From positions 1-64,000 of the forward strand of contig UCJU01000031.1 in NCBI GenBank assembly GCA_900472925.1: a stretch of DNA of 64,000 bases, written 5' to 3'. Position numbers and translations under genes: made by a program. Source of the stretch: Hyphomicrobiales bacterium. GTDB taxonomy: Bacteria > Pseudomonadota > Alphaproteobacteria > Rhizobiales > Rhizobiaceae. The notes under the pieces were generated by a model that was not told where the DNA came from, ran no database searches, and saw nothing but the letters and a program-made list of their open reading frames with translations. This document shows positions 8,958-16,839 of the stretch, piece by piece (position 1 is the first letter of the stretch; each line of letters starts with the position of its first letter).

Positions 8958-9755
8958 TTACTCCGCAGCTTCGACGAAGCGGTGACGTTCGTAGAGGAAC
9001 TTCAACACGGCTTCGCGGCATTTGAGGTAGGTTCGGTCGGATGCAAGCTCGATGCGGTTGCGGGGTCTGGCCAGGGGAACATCGAGAATTTCGCCGATAT
9101 GGGCGGCAGGGCCATTGGTCATCATGACGATGCGGTCGGACAGCAGTACGGCCTCGTCCACATCGTGGGTAATCATGATCATGGTGTTGCCGAGCCGCGC
9201 ATGGATTTCCATGACGGCGTCCTGAAGATGGGCGCGGGTGAGCGCATCGAGTGCACCGAAAGGCTCGTCCAGCAGCAGAATTTTCGGCTCCATGGCCAGT
9301 GCGCGGGCAATGCCGACGCGCTGTTTCATGCCGCCTGAAATTTCGGATGGCTTCTTGTCCTTGGCATGGGCCATCTGCACGAGATCGAGATTGCGCATGA
9401 CCCAATCGTGACGCTCGGCCTTGGATTTGCTGTAGCGGAAGACCTTCTCGACGCCGAGATTGACGTTTTCGTAGACAGTGAGCCACGGCAGCAGGCTGTG
9501 GTTCTGGAAGACGACCGCGCGTTCGGGGCCGGGCTCGTTGACCTCACGGTTTTCCAGAAGCACCACGCCGGAGGAAACTTTCGTCAGCCCTGCGATCAGG
9601 TTCAGCATGGTGGACTTGCCGCAGCCGGAATGGCCGATGACGGAGACGAATTCACCCTTGCCGATAGTGAGGTTGATGCCCTTCAGCACCTCGGCACGTG
9701 CGCCGTTCTTGTCGAAATATTTGTCGATGTTGTCGAGCTTGAGATAGGCGTTCAT
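8958..9755 (-). CDS. nrtC: Nitrate ABC transporter, ATP-binding protein
   Basis: 265 residues from ATG 9755, which has a strong GAGGAGGAG ribosome site 6 nt upstream; the open frame extends into nrtB but is not coding there. Walker A GHSGCGKST, signature ISGGMKQRVGIARAL, Walker B ILLLDEPFGALD, and the H-loop ITHDVDEA. It is a single-domain ATPase of the nitrate/sulfonate/taurine group, most like NrtD of cyanobacteria (no extra C-terminal solute-binding domain). It powers nitrate uptake through NrtB. Gap to nrtB is 13 bp and to nirB 4 bp. The nrtC symbol follows rhizobial use for the third gene. Confidence 0.92.
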   Translation of the reverse strand: MNAYLKLDNIDKYFDKNGARAEVLKGINLTIGKGEFVSVIGHSGCGKSTMLNLIAGLTKVSSGVVLLENREVNEPGPERAVVFQNHSLLPWLTVYENVNLGVEKVFRYSKSKAERHDWVMRNLDLVQMAHAKDKKPSEISGGMKQRVGIARALAMEPKILLLDEPFGALDALTRAHLQDAVMEIHARLGNTMIMITHDVDEAVLLSDRIVMMTNGPAAHIGEILDVPLARPRNRIELASDRTYLKCREAVLKFLYERHRFVEAAE

Positions 9756-9768
9756 GTTGGTCTCCTCC

Positions 9769-10665
9769 TCAATTGGCCGCTGCGCCACGGGTGACGATGT
9801 TGCCAAGTGCTGCGACCAGCTTGTCGAGCACGAAGCCGACGACGCCGATGTAGGCGAGTGCGACGATGATGTCGGGCAGCCGCGAGGAATTCCACGCATC
9901 CCAGATGAAGAAGCCGATGCCGACGCCACCCGTCAGCATTTCAGCGGCAACGATGGCAAGCCATGACAGGCCGACGCCGATGCGCAGGCCGGTGAAGATG
10001 TAGGGGGCAGCGGATGGCAGCATGATCTTGTAGAAAAATTCCAGCTGGTTCAGCCGCAGCACCTGCGCCACGTTGCGGTAATCCTGCGGAATGTTGCGCA
10101 CGCCGACAGCGGTGTTGATGATGACGGGCCAGATGGAGGTGATGAAGATCACGAAGATGGCGGATGGATTGCTGTCCTGAAAGGCAGCGAGAGATAGCGG
10201 CAGCCATGCCAGCGGCGGCACCGTGCGCAGCACCTGGAAGATCGGGTCGAGACCGCGCATCGCCCAGACGGACTGACCAACGATGGCACCGAGGATGACG
10301 CCAGCCACGGCGGCAAGGCCGAACCCATAGGCGACACGCTCCAGCGAAATCAGAACCCGCCAGCCAAGGCCAATATCCTGCGAACCATAGACGAAGAATG
10401 GATAGGCGATCAGGTCGTAGCTTTCCTGAAACACTTGGCTCGGCGGCGGCAGCGTTGCCCCGGGGGAGGAACAGAGCATCTGCCAGATGCCAAGCATCAG
10501 CACCAGCACGATAAGCGGCGGAACGACATTGCGGGCGATGGCAGCGGCGATCTTTTTCACATTCAGCGCCGGTGCCTTGCGGCGGTCGATGGCAATCACG
10601 GTGCCGCTCTTTTGGATGGTAGTGGCCGTTGCCATGCTGTCTGTCTTGCGGGCAGTTGCGGTCAT
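9769..10665 (-). CDS. nrtB: Nitrate ABC transporter permease
   Basis: 298 residues with about six membrane segments, and the inner-membrane transport signature near AAEMLTGGVGIGFFIWDAWN. The first 40 residues are a polar cytoplasmic extension before the first helix (VVPPLIVLVLMLGIWQML). AGGA lies 7 nt before the ATG. Family: nitrate transport permease NrtB (BPD_transp_1). It forms the membrane channel of the nitrate transporter between nrtA and nrtC in the operon. Confidence 0.93.
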   Translation of the reverse strand: MTATARKTDSMATATTIQKSGTVIAIDRRKAPALNVKKIAAAIARNVVPPLIVLVLMLGIWQMLCSSPGATLPPPSQVFQESYDLIAYPFFVYGSQDIGLGWRVLISLERVAYGFGLAAVAGVILGAIVGQSVWAMRGLDPIFQVLRTVPPLAWLPLSLAAFQDSNPSAIFVIFITSIWPVIINTAVGVRNIPQDYRNVAQVLRLNQLEFFYKIMLPSAAPYIFTGLRIGVGLSWLAIVAAEMLTGGVGIGFFIWDAWNSSRLPDIIVALAYIGVVGFVLDKLVAALGNIVTRGAAAN

Positions 10666-10685
10666 GGGTCTATCCTGTCGCTTTT

Positions 10686-11984
10686 TTAAGAGGCGGCTTT
10701 GATCGAGAGGCTATCGAGATAGGCGGATGGGTTTTCCGGGTCGAAGACCTTGCCGTCGAAGAAGGTTTCCTTGCCGCGGGATTTGGAGCTGGGGATATCC
10801 GCCGCTGCAACACCCAGATCCTTGGCCGCTTCGCGCCATAGGTCTTCGCGGTTGACCTGGGATACAAGTGCCTTGATATCCGTGTTGGGCGCAAACTTGC
10901 CCCAGCGGACGTTCTCGGCAATGAACCAGCTGTCATGGCTCTGGAACGGATAGGAAGCCGCGTCCTTCCAGAACTTCATCTGTAGATCGGTGCCATGCGC
11001 CACGCGGCCATTGCCGTAGTTGATATCGCCCTTCAGGCGGCCCAGCACATCCTTTGGCGGTACGTTGAACCATTGGCGCTTGCCCAGAATTGCCGACATC
11101 TCTTCCTTGTTGTCCATGCTGTCGCACCATTGCTGGGCTTCCATCACGGCCATGAGGATGGCTTTTGCGGCGTTCGGATTTTTCTCCACCCAGTCGGCGC
11201 GCATGCCGAGTGCCTTTTCTGGGTGGCCCTTCCAAAGCTCGCCGGTGGTGCAGGCGGTAAAGCCGATCCCTTGGTTGACGAGCTGCTCGTTCCAGGGTTC
11301 GCCCACACAGAAAACGTCCATGTTGCCCACCTTCATATTGGCGACCATCTGCGGTGGGGGAACGACGATGGTGGAAACGTCCTTGTCCGGATTGATGCCG
11401 CCAGCGGCCAGCCAGTATCGGATCCAGAGGTCATGGGTGCCGCCGGGGAATGTCATCGCGGCCTTGATTTCCTTGCCTTCGGCCTTCTTCTTTTCGAAAG
11501 CTGCCCTCAGCTTGGAGGCATCGAGCTGAACGCCGGTATCGGCATATTCCTTGGCAACCGAAATGCCCTGGCTGTCGAGGTTGAGGCGGGCAAGAATGGC
11601 CATCGGCACGGGCACATTGTTCTGCGTCACCTTGCCGGTATGCATGAGGTAAGGCATGGGGGTCAGAATATGCGCGCCATCGATGCCGTTCGAGGCCCCT
11701 CCCAAAACGAGATTGTCGCGGGTTGCACCCCAGGATGCCTGCTTGGCCACCTCGACATCCGGCATTCCGTATTTGGCGAACAATCCCTTTTCCGATGCAA
11801 CGACCAGCGGTGCTGCATCGGTGAGCGCGATATAGCCGAGCTTTGCCCCCGTCACTTCCGGCGCGGCAGTGGCAGCAAAGGCACCGGAGGGGAAGGCGGA
11901 TTTCATGGCGGTGATCAGGGCTGCGGTGGCGGTGGTCTTCAGCATGCTGCGGCGGCTCAGAGTGCCGGTGAATGTCGGTTTCAT
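10686..11984 (-). CDS. nrtA: Nitrate ABC transporter substrate-binding protein
   Basis: 432 residues from ATG 11984, which has GGGGA 8 nt upstream; in-frame ATGs at 12014, 11999 and 11990 are alternatives. A twin-arginine signal, LSRRSMLKTTATAALITA, ends near GAFAATA, so the folded protein is probably exported by Tat. Body is of the NrtA/CmpA/NasF type (GYIALTDAAPLVVASEKGLF; HDLWIRYWLAAGGINPDKD; VGEPWNEQLVNQGIGF). It captures nitrate for NrtBC. It shares the fold and motifs with the cytoplasmic sensor NasS just upstream. It is the first gene after the antiterminator leader. Confidence 0.94.
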   Translation of the reverse strand: MKPTFTGTLSRRSMLKTTATAALITAMKSAFPSGAFAATAAPEVTGAKLGYIALTDAAPLVVASEKGLFAKYGMPDVEVAKQASWGATRDNLVLGGASNGIDGAHILTPMPYLMHTGKVTQNNVPVPMAILARLNLDSQGISVAKEYADTGVQLDASKLRAAFEKKKAEGKEIKAAMTFPGGTHDLWIRYWLAAGGINPDKDVSTIVVPPPQMVANMKVGNMDVFCVGEPWNEQLVNQGIGFTACTTGELWKGHPEKALGMRADWVEKNPNAAKAILMAVMEAQQWCDSMDNKEEMSAILGKRQWFNVPPKDVLGRLKGDINYGNGRVAHGTDLQMKFWKDAASYPFQSHDSWFIAENVRWGKFAPNTDIKALVSQVNREDLWREAAKDLGVAAADIPSSKSRGKETFFDGKVFDPENPSAYLDSLSIKAAS

Positions 11985-12046
11985 TCGCATGTTCCCCATT
12001 TTTTGATCCGCCATGCAGGCGCTGTTTGCGAAAGGTAGAAAATAAA

Positions 12047-12070
12047 AAACGCCGCTCGGAGATTGCGTTT
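12047..12070 (-). terminator. Leader terminator ahead of nrtA
   Basis: Read on the minus strand, AAACGC (12070-12065) and GCGTTT (12052-12047) form a hairpin with a 12-nt loop, running directly into a T-rich tract (TTTTTTATTTT). It lies between the promoter and nrtA, where a leader terminator controlled by NasT would be expected. A further GC-rich hairpin (CCGGGA-N6-TCCCGG) lies just before it. Moderate certainty, as the stem is short. Confidence 0.55.
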
Positions 12071-12104
12071 GCCGGGAGGGAGGTCCCGGTCAGCAAAAAC
12101 CTTG

Positions 12105-12167
12105 CGACGTCAGTGTCGTTGGTAAGCAGCAGTGAAGCGCTTTTATCCTCGATCGCCGTTGACCGAG
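12105..12167 (-). promoter_or_regulatory. ANTAR-type two-hairpin antiterminator RNA (NasT target)
   Basis: Two hairpins in the nrtA leader, read on the minus strand. P1 (12167-12148) is CTCGGTC-[AACGGC]-GATCGAG. P2 (12118-12105) is CGAC-[ACTGAC]-GTCG. Both have a hexanucleotide loop with A at position 1 and G at position 4, the established recognition feature for ANTAR proteins. P1 begins within a few bases of the start site predicted from the sigma-54 promoter, and a terminator follows P2. The NasT gene, an ANTAR protein, is the neighbour upstream, so this is very likely its target. Confidence 0.8.
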
Positions 12168-12178
12168 TGTTTTCTATA

Positions 12179-12196
12179 AAGCAAATGTTGTGCCAG
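12179..12196 (-). promoter_or_regulatory. Sigma-54 promoter of the nrt-nir-nas operon
   Basis: Minus-strand CTGGCACAACATTTGCTT: -24 GG and -12 GC separated by exactly 10 nt, close to the consensus TGGCAC-N5-TTGC. Predicted start near 12169, which is immediately before antiterminator hairpin P1. It implies RpoN/NtrC control by nitrogen status. Confidence 0.85.
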
Positions 12197-12326
12197 TTTG
12201 GTAGGTATCAGAGCAAATGATTGATATAAATTCGTTATTTCTACTTTTTACACGTTCTATCTAAAATTTAAACGAGAGATTTACGGCTTATATTTTGCGC
12301 ACATGACATTTGAGACGCTTTCTTGA

Positions 12327-12343
12327 TGCGCAGCATTTGTGCA
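12327..12343. promoter_or_regulatory. Probable NtrC enhancer site
   Basis: A 17-bp imperfect palindrome, TGCACAAATGCTGCGCA on the minus strand, matching 9 of 12 informative positions of the NtrC consensus TGCACC-N5-GGTGCA. It is centred about 165 bp upstream of the predicted sigma-54 start, a normal enhancer distance, and overlaps the nasS-nrtA gap just after the nasS stop. Confidence 0.5.
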
Positions 12344-12354
12344 GTGCGTTACAA

Positions 12355-13641
12355 TCAGATGTCGTCCGAGTTAGGTGATCCCGGATGGCCTGCACTGACC
12401 GGGAAGCCTTCCACGTAGTTTTCAATTTCGCTCGGATCGAAGATATGGCCATCCATGAAACGGTCGCCATCGGTATCGCCTTCGATGCGCATATCGGCTT
12501 CGGGCGGCGTGTTCTCAGCCCCCAAAGCGTTGCGATAGAGATCGCTGCGATAGGCTGATGCCGCAGCTTCGGCAGCGTGTTGCGTAAAGTTCGCCTGTCC
12601 CCAACGGATCATCTGGCTGTAGATCCATAGTGCCTGGCTCTTGCGTGGGTAATTGGCGAAGTTGTCATGGAAGGTGAAATAGCGCTCGATGACGCGCTGA
12701 TTGCCCTGCGCATCGACACTGAAGCGTCCGGCCAGCACCTGGCGGATGATCTCCTCGGGAGCGGCGATGTATTTCGTGTCCGCCAGTGTCTCGGCCAGAG
12801 CACTGTGATTTTTCGTATCATCACACCAGCGCGCAGCAGCATCCAATGCCACGAGAAGACGCGAGACCGCTTCCGGCTGCGCATCCGCCCATTCCGGGCG
12901 CATGCCGACGACTTTTTCCGGGGCCGATGGCCAGATGTCTTGTTTGGCGGCGACGATGCGACCAATGCCGCGTTCGCTTGCCATCATGTTCCACGGCGCG
13001 CCGACGCAGAAGCCGTCGATTGCGCCAGCGGCAAGAGCGTCGGAGGTGAGTGGCGGCGGTACAACGACGAGTTTCACGTCCTTGTCAGGATTGATGCCGC
13101 CAGCCGCCAGCCAGTATCGGAATTCATAATTGTGCGACGAGAACGGATAGGTGACACCGAAAGTCGGTGCGGCTTTACCGCGGGCGCGCATGTCATCGAG
13201 AAGCGTTTTCAAAGCCTTCGCATTGTCGAGGGCACTGGCCGTCTCCGAAATCCCCGCCACTTCACGCATGCGAGTGAACAGTCTGGTCGAAAGCGTAATC
13301 GCGTTGCCGCCACGTCCCAGCGAAAACGGCGTGATGGTGGGCGAGGGGTTGGAACCGAGATCCAGCATCGAGGCGACCGGCATGGGCGACAGCATGTGGG
13401 CGATATCGAACTGACGGAATGCCAAGCGGTCGCGCACATTGGCCCAGGACACGTCCTTCACGAGATCAAGCTTCAGGCCTTCCTTCTCCGCAAAGCCGAA
13501 TTCAGAGGCGGCGATGAGAACCGACGCGTCGACCAGCGGAATGAAGCCAGCCCGCAAGGTGCGCTGGCGGTCGTTGCCAACAAGGGCGGGCGCGCTGTCT
13601 GCGCTGCCGCTTTTCGGGGTCTCGCTGACAATGGTCGTCAT
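12355..13641 (-). CDS. nasS: NasS, nitrate/nitrite sensor (NrtA-like, cytoplasmic)
   Basis: 428 residues with the NrtA/NasF solute-binding fold (AGFIPLVDASVLIAASEFGF; SHNYEFRYWLAAGGINPDKDVKLVVVPPP; VGAPWNMMASERGIGRIV). Unlike NrtA it has no signal peptide: the N-terminus (MTTIVSETPKSGSADSAPALV) is polar, so it stays in the cytoplasm. In characterised systems NasS holds NasT inactive until nitrate or nitrite binds. It sits directly after nasT (31-bp gap) and upstream of the nrt operon leader. Paralogy with nrtA next door is clear. Confidence 0.9.
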   Translation of the reverse strand: MTTIVSETPKSGSADSAPALVGNDRQRTLRAGFIPLVDASVLIAASEFGFAEKEGLKLDLVKDVSWANVRDRLAFRQFDIAHMLSPMPVASMLDLGSNPSPTITPFSLGRGGNAITLSTRLFTRMREVAGISETASALDNAKALKTLLDDMRARGKAAPTFGVTYPFSSHNYEFRYWLAAGGINPDKDVKLVVVPPPLTSDALAAGAIDGFCVGAPWNMMASERGIGRIVAAKQDIWPSAPEKVVGMRPEWADAQPEAVSRLLVALDAAARWCDDTKNHSALAETLADTKYIAAPEEIIRQVLAGRFSVDAQGNQRVIERYFTFHDNFANYPRKSQALWIYSQMIRWGQANFTQHAAEAAASAYRSDLYRNALGAENTPPEADMRIEGDTDGDRFMDGHIFDPSEIENYVEGFPVSAGHPGSPNSDDI

Positions 13642-13672
13642 TTCCTAAGCTTCCTTTCCTGTCCCGCGCCGC

Positions 13673-14260
13673 TCACATCAGCAAAGCGGCAGCCGTGACC
13701 ACGCTTTGGGCGATCTCGGACAGTTTTTTCTTCTCGTTCATCGCCGTCTGGCGCAGAAGGGCAAAAGCTTCCTCTTCCGACAGTCCGCGCATCTTCATGA
13801 GAATGCCCTTGGCGCGCTCGACGATCTTGCGGTCCTCCAGCGCTGATTTGGCGTCGGCCAGTTCCCGCTTCAGGCGGCTGAAGGCATTGAAACGGCTGAC
13901 GGCCATGTCGAGAATGGGTTTGACACGTTCTTTCTTCAGGCCATCAACAATATAGGCAGACACGCCTGCCTCGACCGCTGCCTCGATGGACGCCGTATCG
14001 GAGCGATCCACGAACATGGCGATTGGGCGACCAACCGTTCGGGTCAGTTGAAACAGGTGCTCCATCATGTCCCGGTTGGGGTTTTCTATGTCAATGACGA
14101 TAACATCAGGACGGAGCGTGTCGATAATGCGGGCCACGCCATGGACTTCGTGGATCACCGTCACGCGGTCATGCCCCGCCTCCCGCAAACCCTCCTCGAT
14201 AATGGAGGCGCGAATGGCGTTTTCATCGATTACCAGAATGGTCAGGTCACGCAGCGTCAT
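13673..14260 (-). CDS. nasT: NasT, ANTAR-domain response regulator / antiterminator
   Basis: 195 residues. N-terminal receiver-like domain (ILVIDENAIRASIIEEGLREAG; the phosphoacceptor-position Asp is kept in VIVIDIENPN), then a short coiled linker (SRLKRELADAKSALEDRKIVERAKGIL) and a C-terminal three-helix ANTAR RNA-binding domain with the conserved AKGILMKMRGLSEEEAFALLRQTA. It binds paired hexaloop hairpins in leader RNA to prevent termination. Such hairpins are visible ahead of nrtA. It is transcribed with nasS and divergently from the ansR-like gene, which lies 151 bp away. Confidence 0.94.
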   Translation of the reverse strand: MTLRDLTILVIDENAIRASIIEEGLREAGHDRVTVIHEVHGVARIIDTLRPDVIVIDIENPNRDMMEHLFQLTRTVGRPIAMFVDRSDTASIEAAVEAGVSAYIVDGLKKERVKPILDMAVSRFNAFSRLKRELADAKSALEDRKIVERAKGILMKMRGLSEEEAFALLRQTAMNEKKKLSEIAQSVVTAAALLM

Positions 14261-14411
14261 CGGCCATAGATGACGCAGCGCACAATCATTTGCAATCTTT
14301 TTTGGCGCGATGAAATATTAGGCATTTTTGAGTTTTTTTGTTTTAGCAAAACCCGTAACGCATCCTTTCGACGCCTTGACAACGATCTCGTGTTTATAAA
14401 AAGGTTATCAC

Positions 14412-15125
14412 ATGAGTGCAGGGGTGGACTGGTTATCAGAAACAAGTCCGATCAACCGTAAAAGTGCGGCGGAATCGGTTTTCGAAGATTTGCGTATGGC
14501 AATCGTTTCAGGGCGATTGACCGTGGGTACACGGCTGCCTGCCGAAACCCATCTGGCGGGTAAATACGGTGTCAGCCGCCCGATCGTGCGCGAAGCGCTG
14601 CGGTCCCTGCAAACGCTCGGCATGACGCAGACCCGTACGGGCAGCGGCACATTCGTTTTGACAGACAGACCCAGCCCCGAGCTGAGTTACGGCGGTTACT
14701 CCGCGCGCGACCTCATCGAAGCCCGGCCCTATATCGAGGTTCCCGCTGCCGGATGGGCGGCGGTGCGGCGCACGGGAGAACAGATGTCACGCATCTTGAA
14801 GCTCTGTGATGCCATGGATGCGCAGGAAGATCCGCATAAGTGGGTCAAGCTGGATTCGGAATTTCACAGCGCCATTGCCGAGGCATCCGGCAATTCGCTT
14901 TTTGCCAAGGTCGTGGCTGACGCACGCGATTCGCTTAGCCAGCAGTCGGGTTTGCTCAACATCATGGCTGACAGGCGTGTTGCCTCCAATGTCGAGCACC
15001 GGCTGATTGCCGAAGCCATCGCGGCTGGATCTGACGAGACTGCCCGAAGCGCCATGGAAGCGCATCTCGGGCAGGTCAAGCAGATCATTACCGCCATTAT
15101 GCGCGATGAAAATCTGGTGCGTTAG
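14412..15125 (+). CDS. ansR: FadR/GntR family regulator, AnsR-like
   Basis: 237 residues. N-terminal GntR winged helix (ESVFEDLRMAIVSGRLTVGTRLPAE ... GVSRPIVREALRSL) and a C-terminal all-helical FCD ligand domain with the metal-ligand pattern (D-x3-H in LDSEFHSAIAEASGN, further His residues in EHRLI and EAHLGQ). It is adjacent to aspartase, an asparagine permease and asparaginase, the same set as the Rhizobium etli ans genes repressed by AnsR; the symbol rests on that context. Its stop codon overlaps the stop of the convergent aspartase gene by 3 bp. Confidence 0.82.
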   Translation: MSAGVDWLSETSPINRKSAAESVFEDLRMAIVSGRLTVGTRLPAETHLAGKYGVSRPIVREALRSLQTLGMTQTRTGSGTFVLTDRPSPELSYGGYSARDLIEARPYIEVPAAGWAAVRRTGEQMSRILKLCDAMDAQEDPHKWVKLDSEFHSAIAEASGNSLFAKVVADARDSLSQQSGLLNIMADRRVASNVEHRLIAEAIAAGSDETARSAMEAHLGQVKQIITAIMRDENLVR

Positions 15126-16558
15126 ATCAGGTCTTTCGTGTCACCATGAGCGACCGTATTCTTGATCCATGGCAGGTTTGCCAGCAGTTCCGGCCGTAAG
15201 GCCTGTTTGAGTTCCTCTGCGGTCATGTAACCTTTTTCCAGAACCACCTGCGGCACCGTGCGACCTGATGCCAACGCCGCCTTCGCCACGTCAGTCGCTG
15301 CATAATAGCCGATGAGCGGGTTGAGGGCTGTGGCGATGCCGAGAGATTCCTCCAGCCTGCGGGCCATGATCTCCCTATTGGCGGTAATGCCATCGACGCA
15401 GCGGTCCGCTAAAGCGCGGCAAGCGGCGCTGAGTTGTGAGATACTGTCCAAGAGAGACCGCACGATAATGGGTTCAAACGCGTTCAGTTGAAGCTGACCG
15501 CCTTCTGCCGCTATGGTGATGGTCATATCGTTGCCGATGACGGCAAAGGCGACCTGATTGACGACCTCAGGAATAACGGGATTGACCTTGCCGGGCATGA
15601 TGCTGGACCCGGCCTGAACCGGTGGCAGGTTGATCTCGCCAATGCCCGCCCTGGGACCGGAAGACAGCAGACGAAGGTCGTTACAGGTCTTTGACAGTTT
15701 CACCGCGACCCGCTTTAGAACGCCTGACAGATGCACGAATGCGCCGGGGTCTTGAGTTGCTTCGATGAGGTCGGCGGCGGTGACCAGAGGGCGACCTGTC
15801 AGTTCGACCAAATGTTTGCACGCAACCTCCGCATATCCCGTCGGCGCATTCAGGCGTGTGCCGATTGCGGTGGCGCCAAGGTTGATTTCGTGCAGCAAGG
15901 CTGCGGATTCGATGAGGCGCAGGCGGTCTTCGCCGAGCATTACAGCGAAGGTGCGAAACTCCTGGCCCAGCGTCATCGGCACCGCGTCCTGCAACTGCGT
16001 GCGACCCACCTTCAGAATGCCATCGAATGCCTTGGCCTTGCGCTCGAAGGCGTCCTGCAAGATCAGCATCGATGCTGCCAGTTCGTCGATGGCTTCGATC
16101 AGCGCGACGTTGATCGCCGTCGGATAGGCGTCATTGGTCGACTGGCTGAGATTGACGTGATCGTTGGGGTGCAGATGCACGTAGTCGCCCTTGGCATAGC
16201 CTAAAATCTCAAGGCCGCGATTTGCGATGACTTCGTTGGCGTTCATGTTGGTGGAAGTTCCCGCGCCGCCCTGGATCACGTCCACAACGAACTGCTCGTG
16301 CAGCGCCCCTTCGCGAATTTCGCGGCACGCCTGGGTAATGGCATCCAGCCTTGTACGGTCCAGCAATCCCAGTTCGTGATTGGCCATCGCGGCTGCCTGC
16401 TTGACGAAGGTCAGACCGCGAATGAGATGGGCATAGCGTCCGATGGTCATGCCGGTAATCTGGAAATTTTCGACTGCCCGGGCGGTGTGGACGCCCCAAT
16501 AGGCCTCAGCCGGAATGTCCTTGACTCCCAATAGATCGTATTCTTGACGCATGCTCAC
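15122..16558 (-). CDS. aspA: Aspartate ammonia-lyase (aspartase)
   Basis: About 478 residues. Fumarase/aspartase superfamily with the signature GSSIMPGKVNPVIPE, the early aspartase sequence YDLLGVKDIPAEAYWGVHTARAVENF, and the substrate-site region TSTNMNANEVIANRGLE. It splits aspartate to fumarate and ammonium (called ansB in R. etli). The start is placed at GTG 16558, which has GGAGG 8 nt upstream; ATG 16552 (MRQEYDL) is the alternative. The longer frame from 16585 would put that ribosome site inside the coding region. It is divergent from the permease gene, with strong inverted repeats in between. Confidence 0.93.
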   Translation of the reverse strand: MSMRQEYDLLGVKDIPAEAYWGVHTARAVENFQITGMTIGRYAHLIRGLTFVKQAAAMANHELGLLDRTRLDAITQACREIREGALHEQFVVDVIQGGAGTSTNMNANEVIANRGLEILGYAKGDYVHLHPNDHVNLSQSTNDAYPTAINVALIEAIDELAASMLILQDAFERKAKAFDGILKVGRTQLQDAVPMTLGQEFRTFAVMLGEDRLRLIESAALLHEINLGATAIGTRLNAPTGYAEVACKHLVELTGRPLVTAADLIEATQDPGAFVHLSGVLKRVAVKLSKTCNDLRLLSSGPRAGIGEINLPPVQAGSSIMPGKVNPVIPEVVNQVAFAVIGNDMTITIAAEGGQLQLNAFEPIIVRSLLDSISQLSAACRALADRCVDGITANREIMARRLEESLGIATALNPLIGYYAATDVAKAALASGRTVPQVVLEKGYMTAEELKQALRPELLANLPWIKNTVAHGDTKDLI

Positions 16559-16595
16559 AACAGGTTCCTCCCCATAGTCCATCAAAATTTGTAAA

Positions 16596-16742
16596 GCTGC
16601 TTGACAGATTTAAGATGCTTAGGCCTACTGTGGGATATCGTCAAGCAGCCGGGAGGAGGATTGACGGCACTGGGAAGGGGCTATATCTGAAAATTAATCT
16701 GTCTTGCAGCATTACAGAATGGGTTCGGCAGTCCTGTAATGC
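16596..16742. promoter_or_regulatory. Inverted-repeat control region between aspA and ansP
   Basis: GCTGCTTGA (16596-16604) and its exact complement TCAAGCAGC (16641-16649) flank a possible promoter: TTGACA lies at 16601-16606. A third related half, ATCTGTCTTGCAGC, is at 16697-16710 and mirrors GCTGCTTGACAGAT apart from two bases. It runs into a perfect 9-bp inverted repeat GCATTACAG / CTGTAATGC (16709-16717 and 16734-16742, 16-nt spacer), followed by GGTTTTAAAA. These may be operator sites for the AnsR-like regulator, and the last could be an attenuator hairpin. Confidence 0.5.
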
Positions 16743-16839
16743 GGTTTTAAAAGGCAAGAACAACCGATCCACTAAATTGGATGATCAATCTGATAGCGAA
16801 ACGGGATCGGTGTGACACGGAAGCTCTGAGGGAGGGGCT

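Noticed and set aside
14376..14411. TTGACA-type promoter before ansR
   Set aside because: A TTGACA is present at 14376, but the nearest TATAA-like box is only about 13 bp away, too close for a normal promoter.
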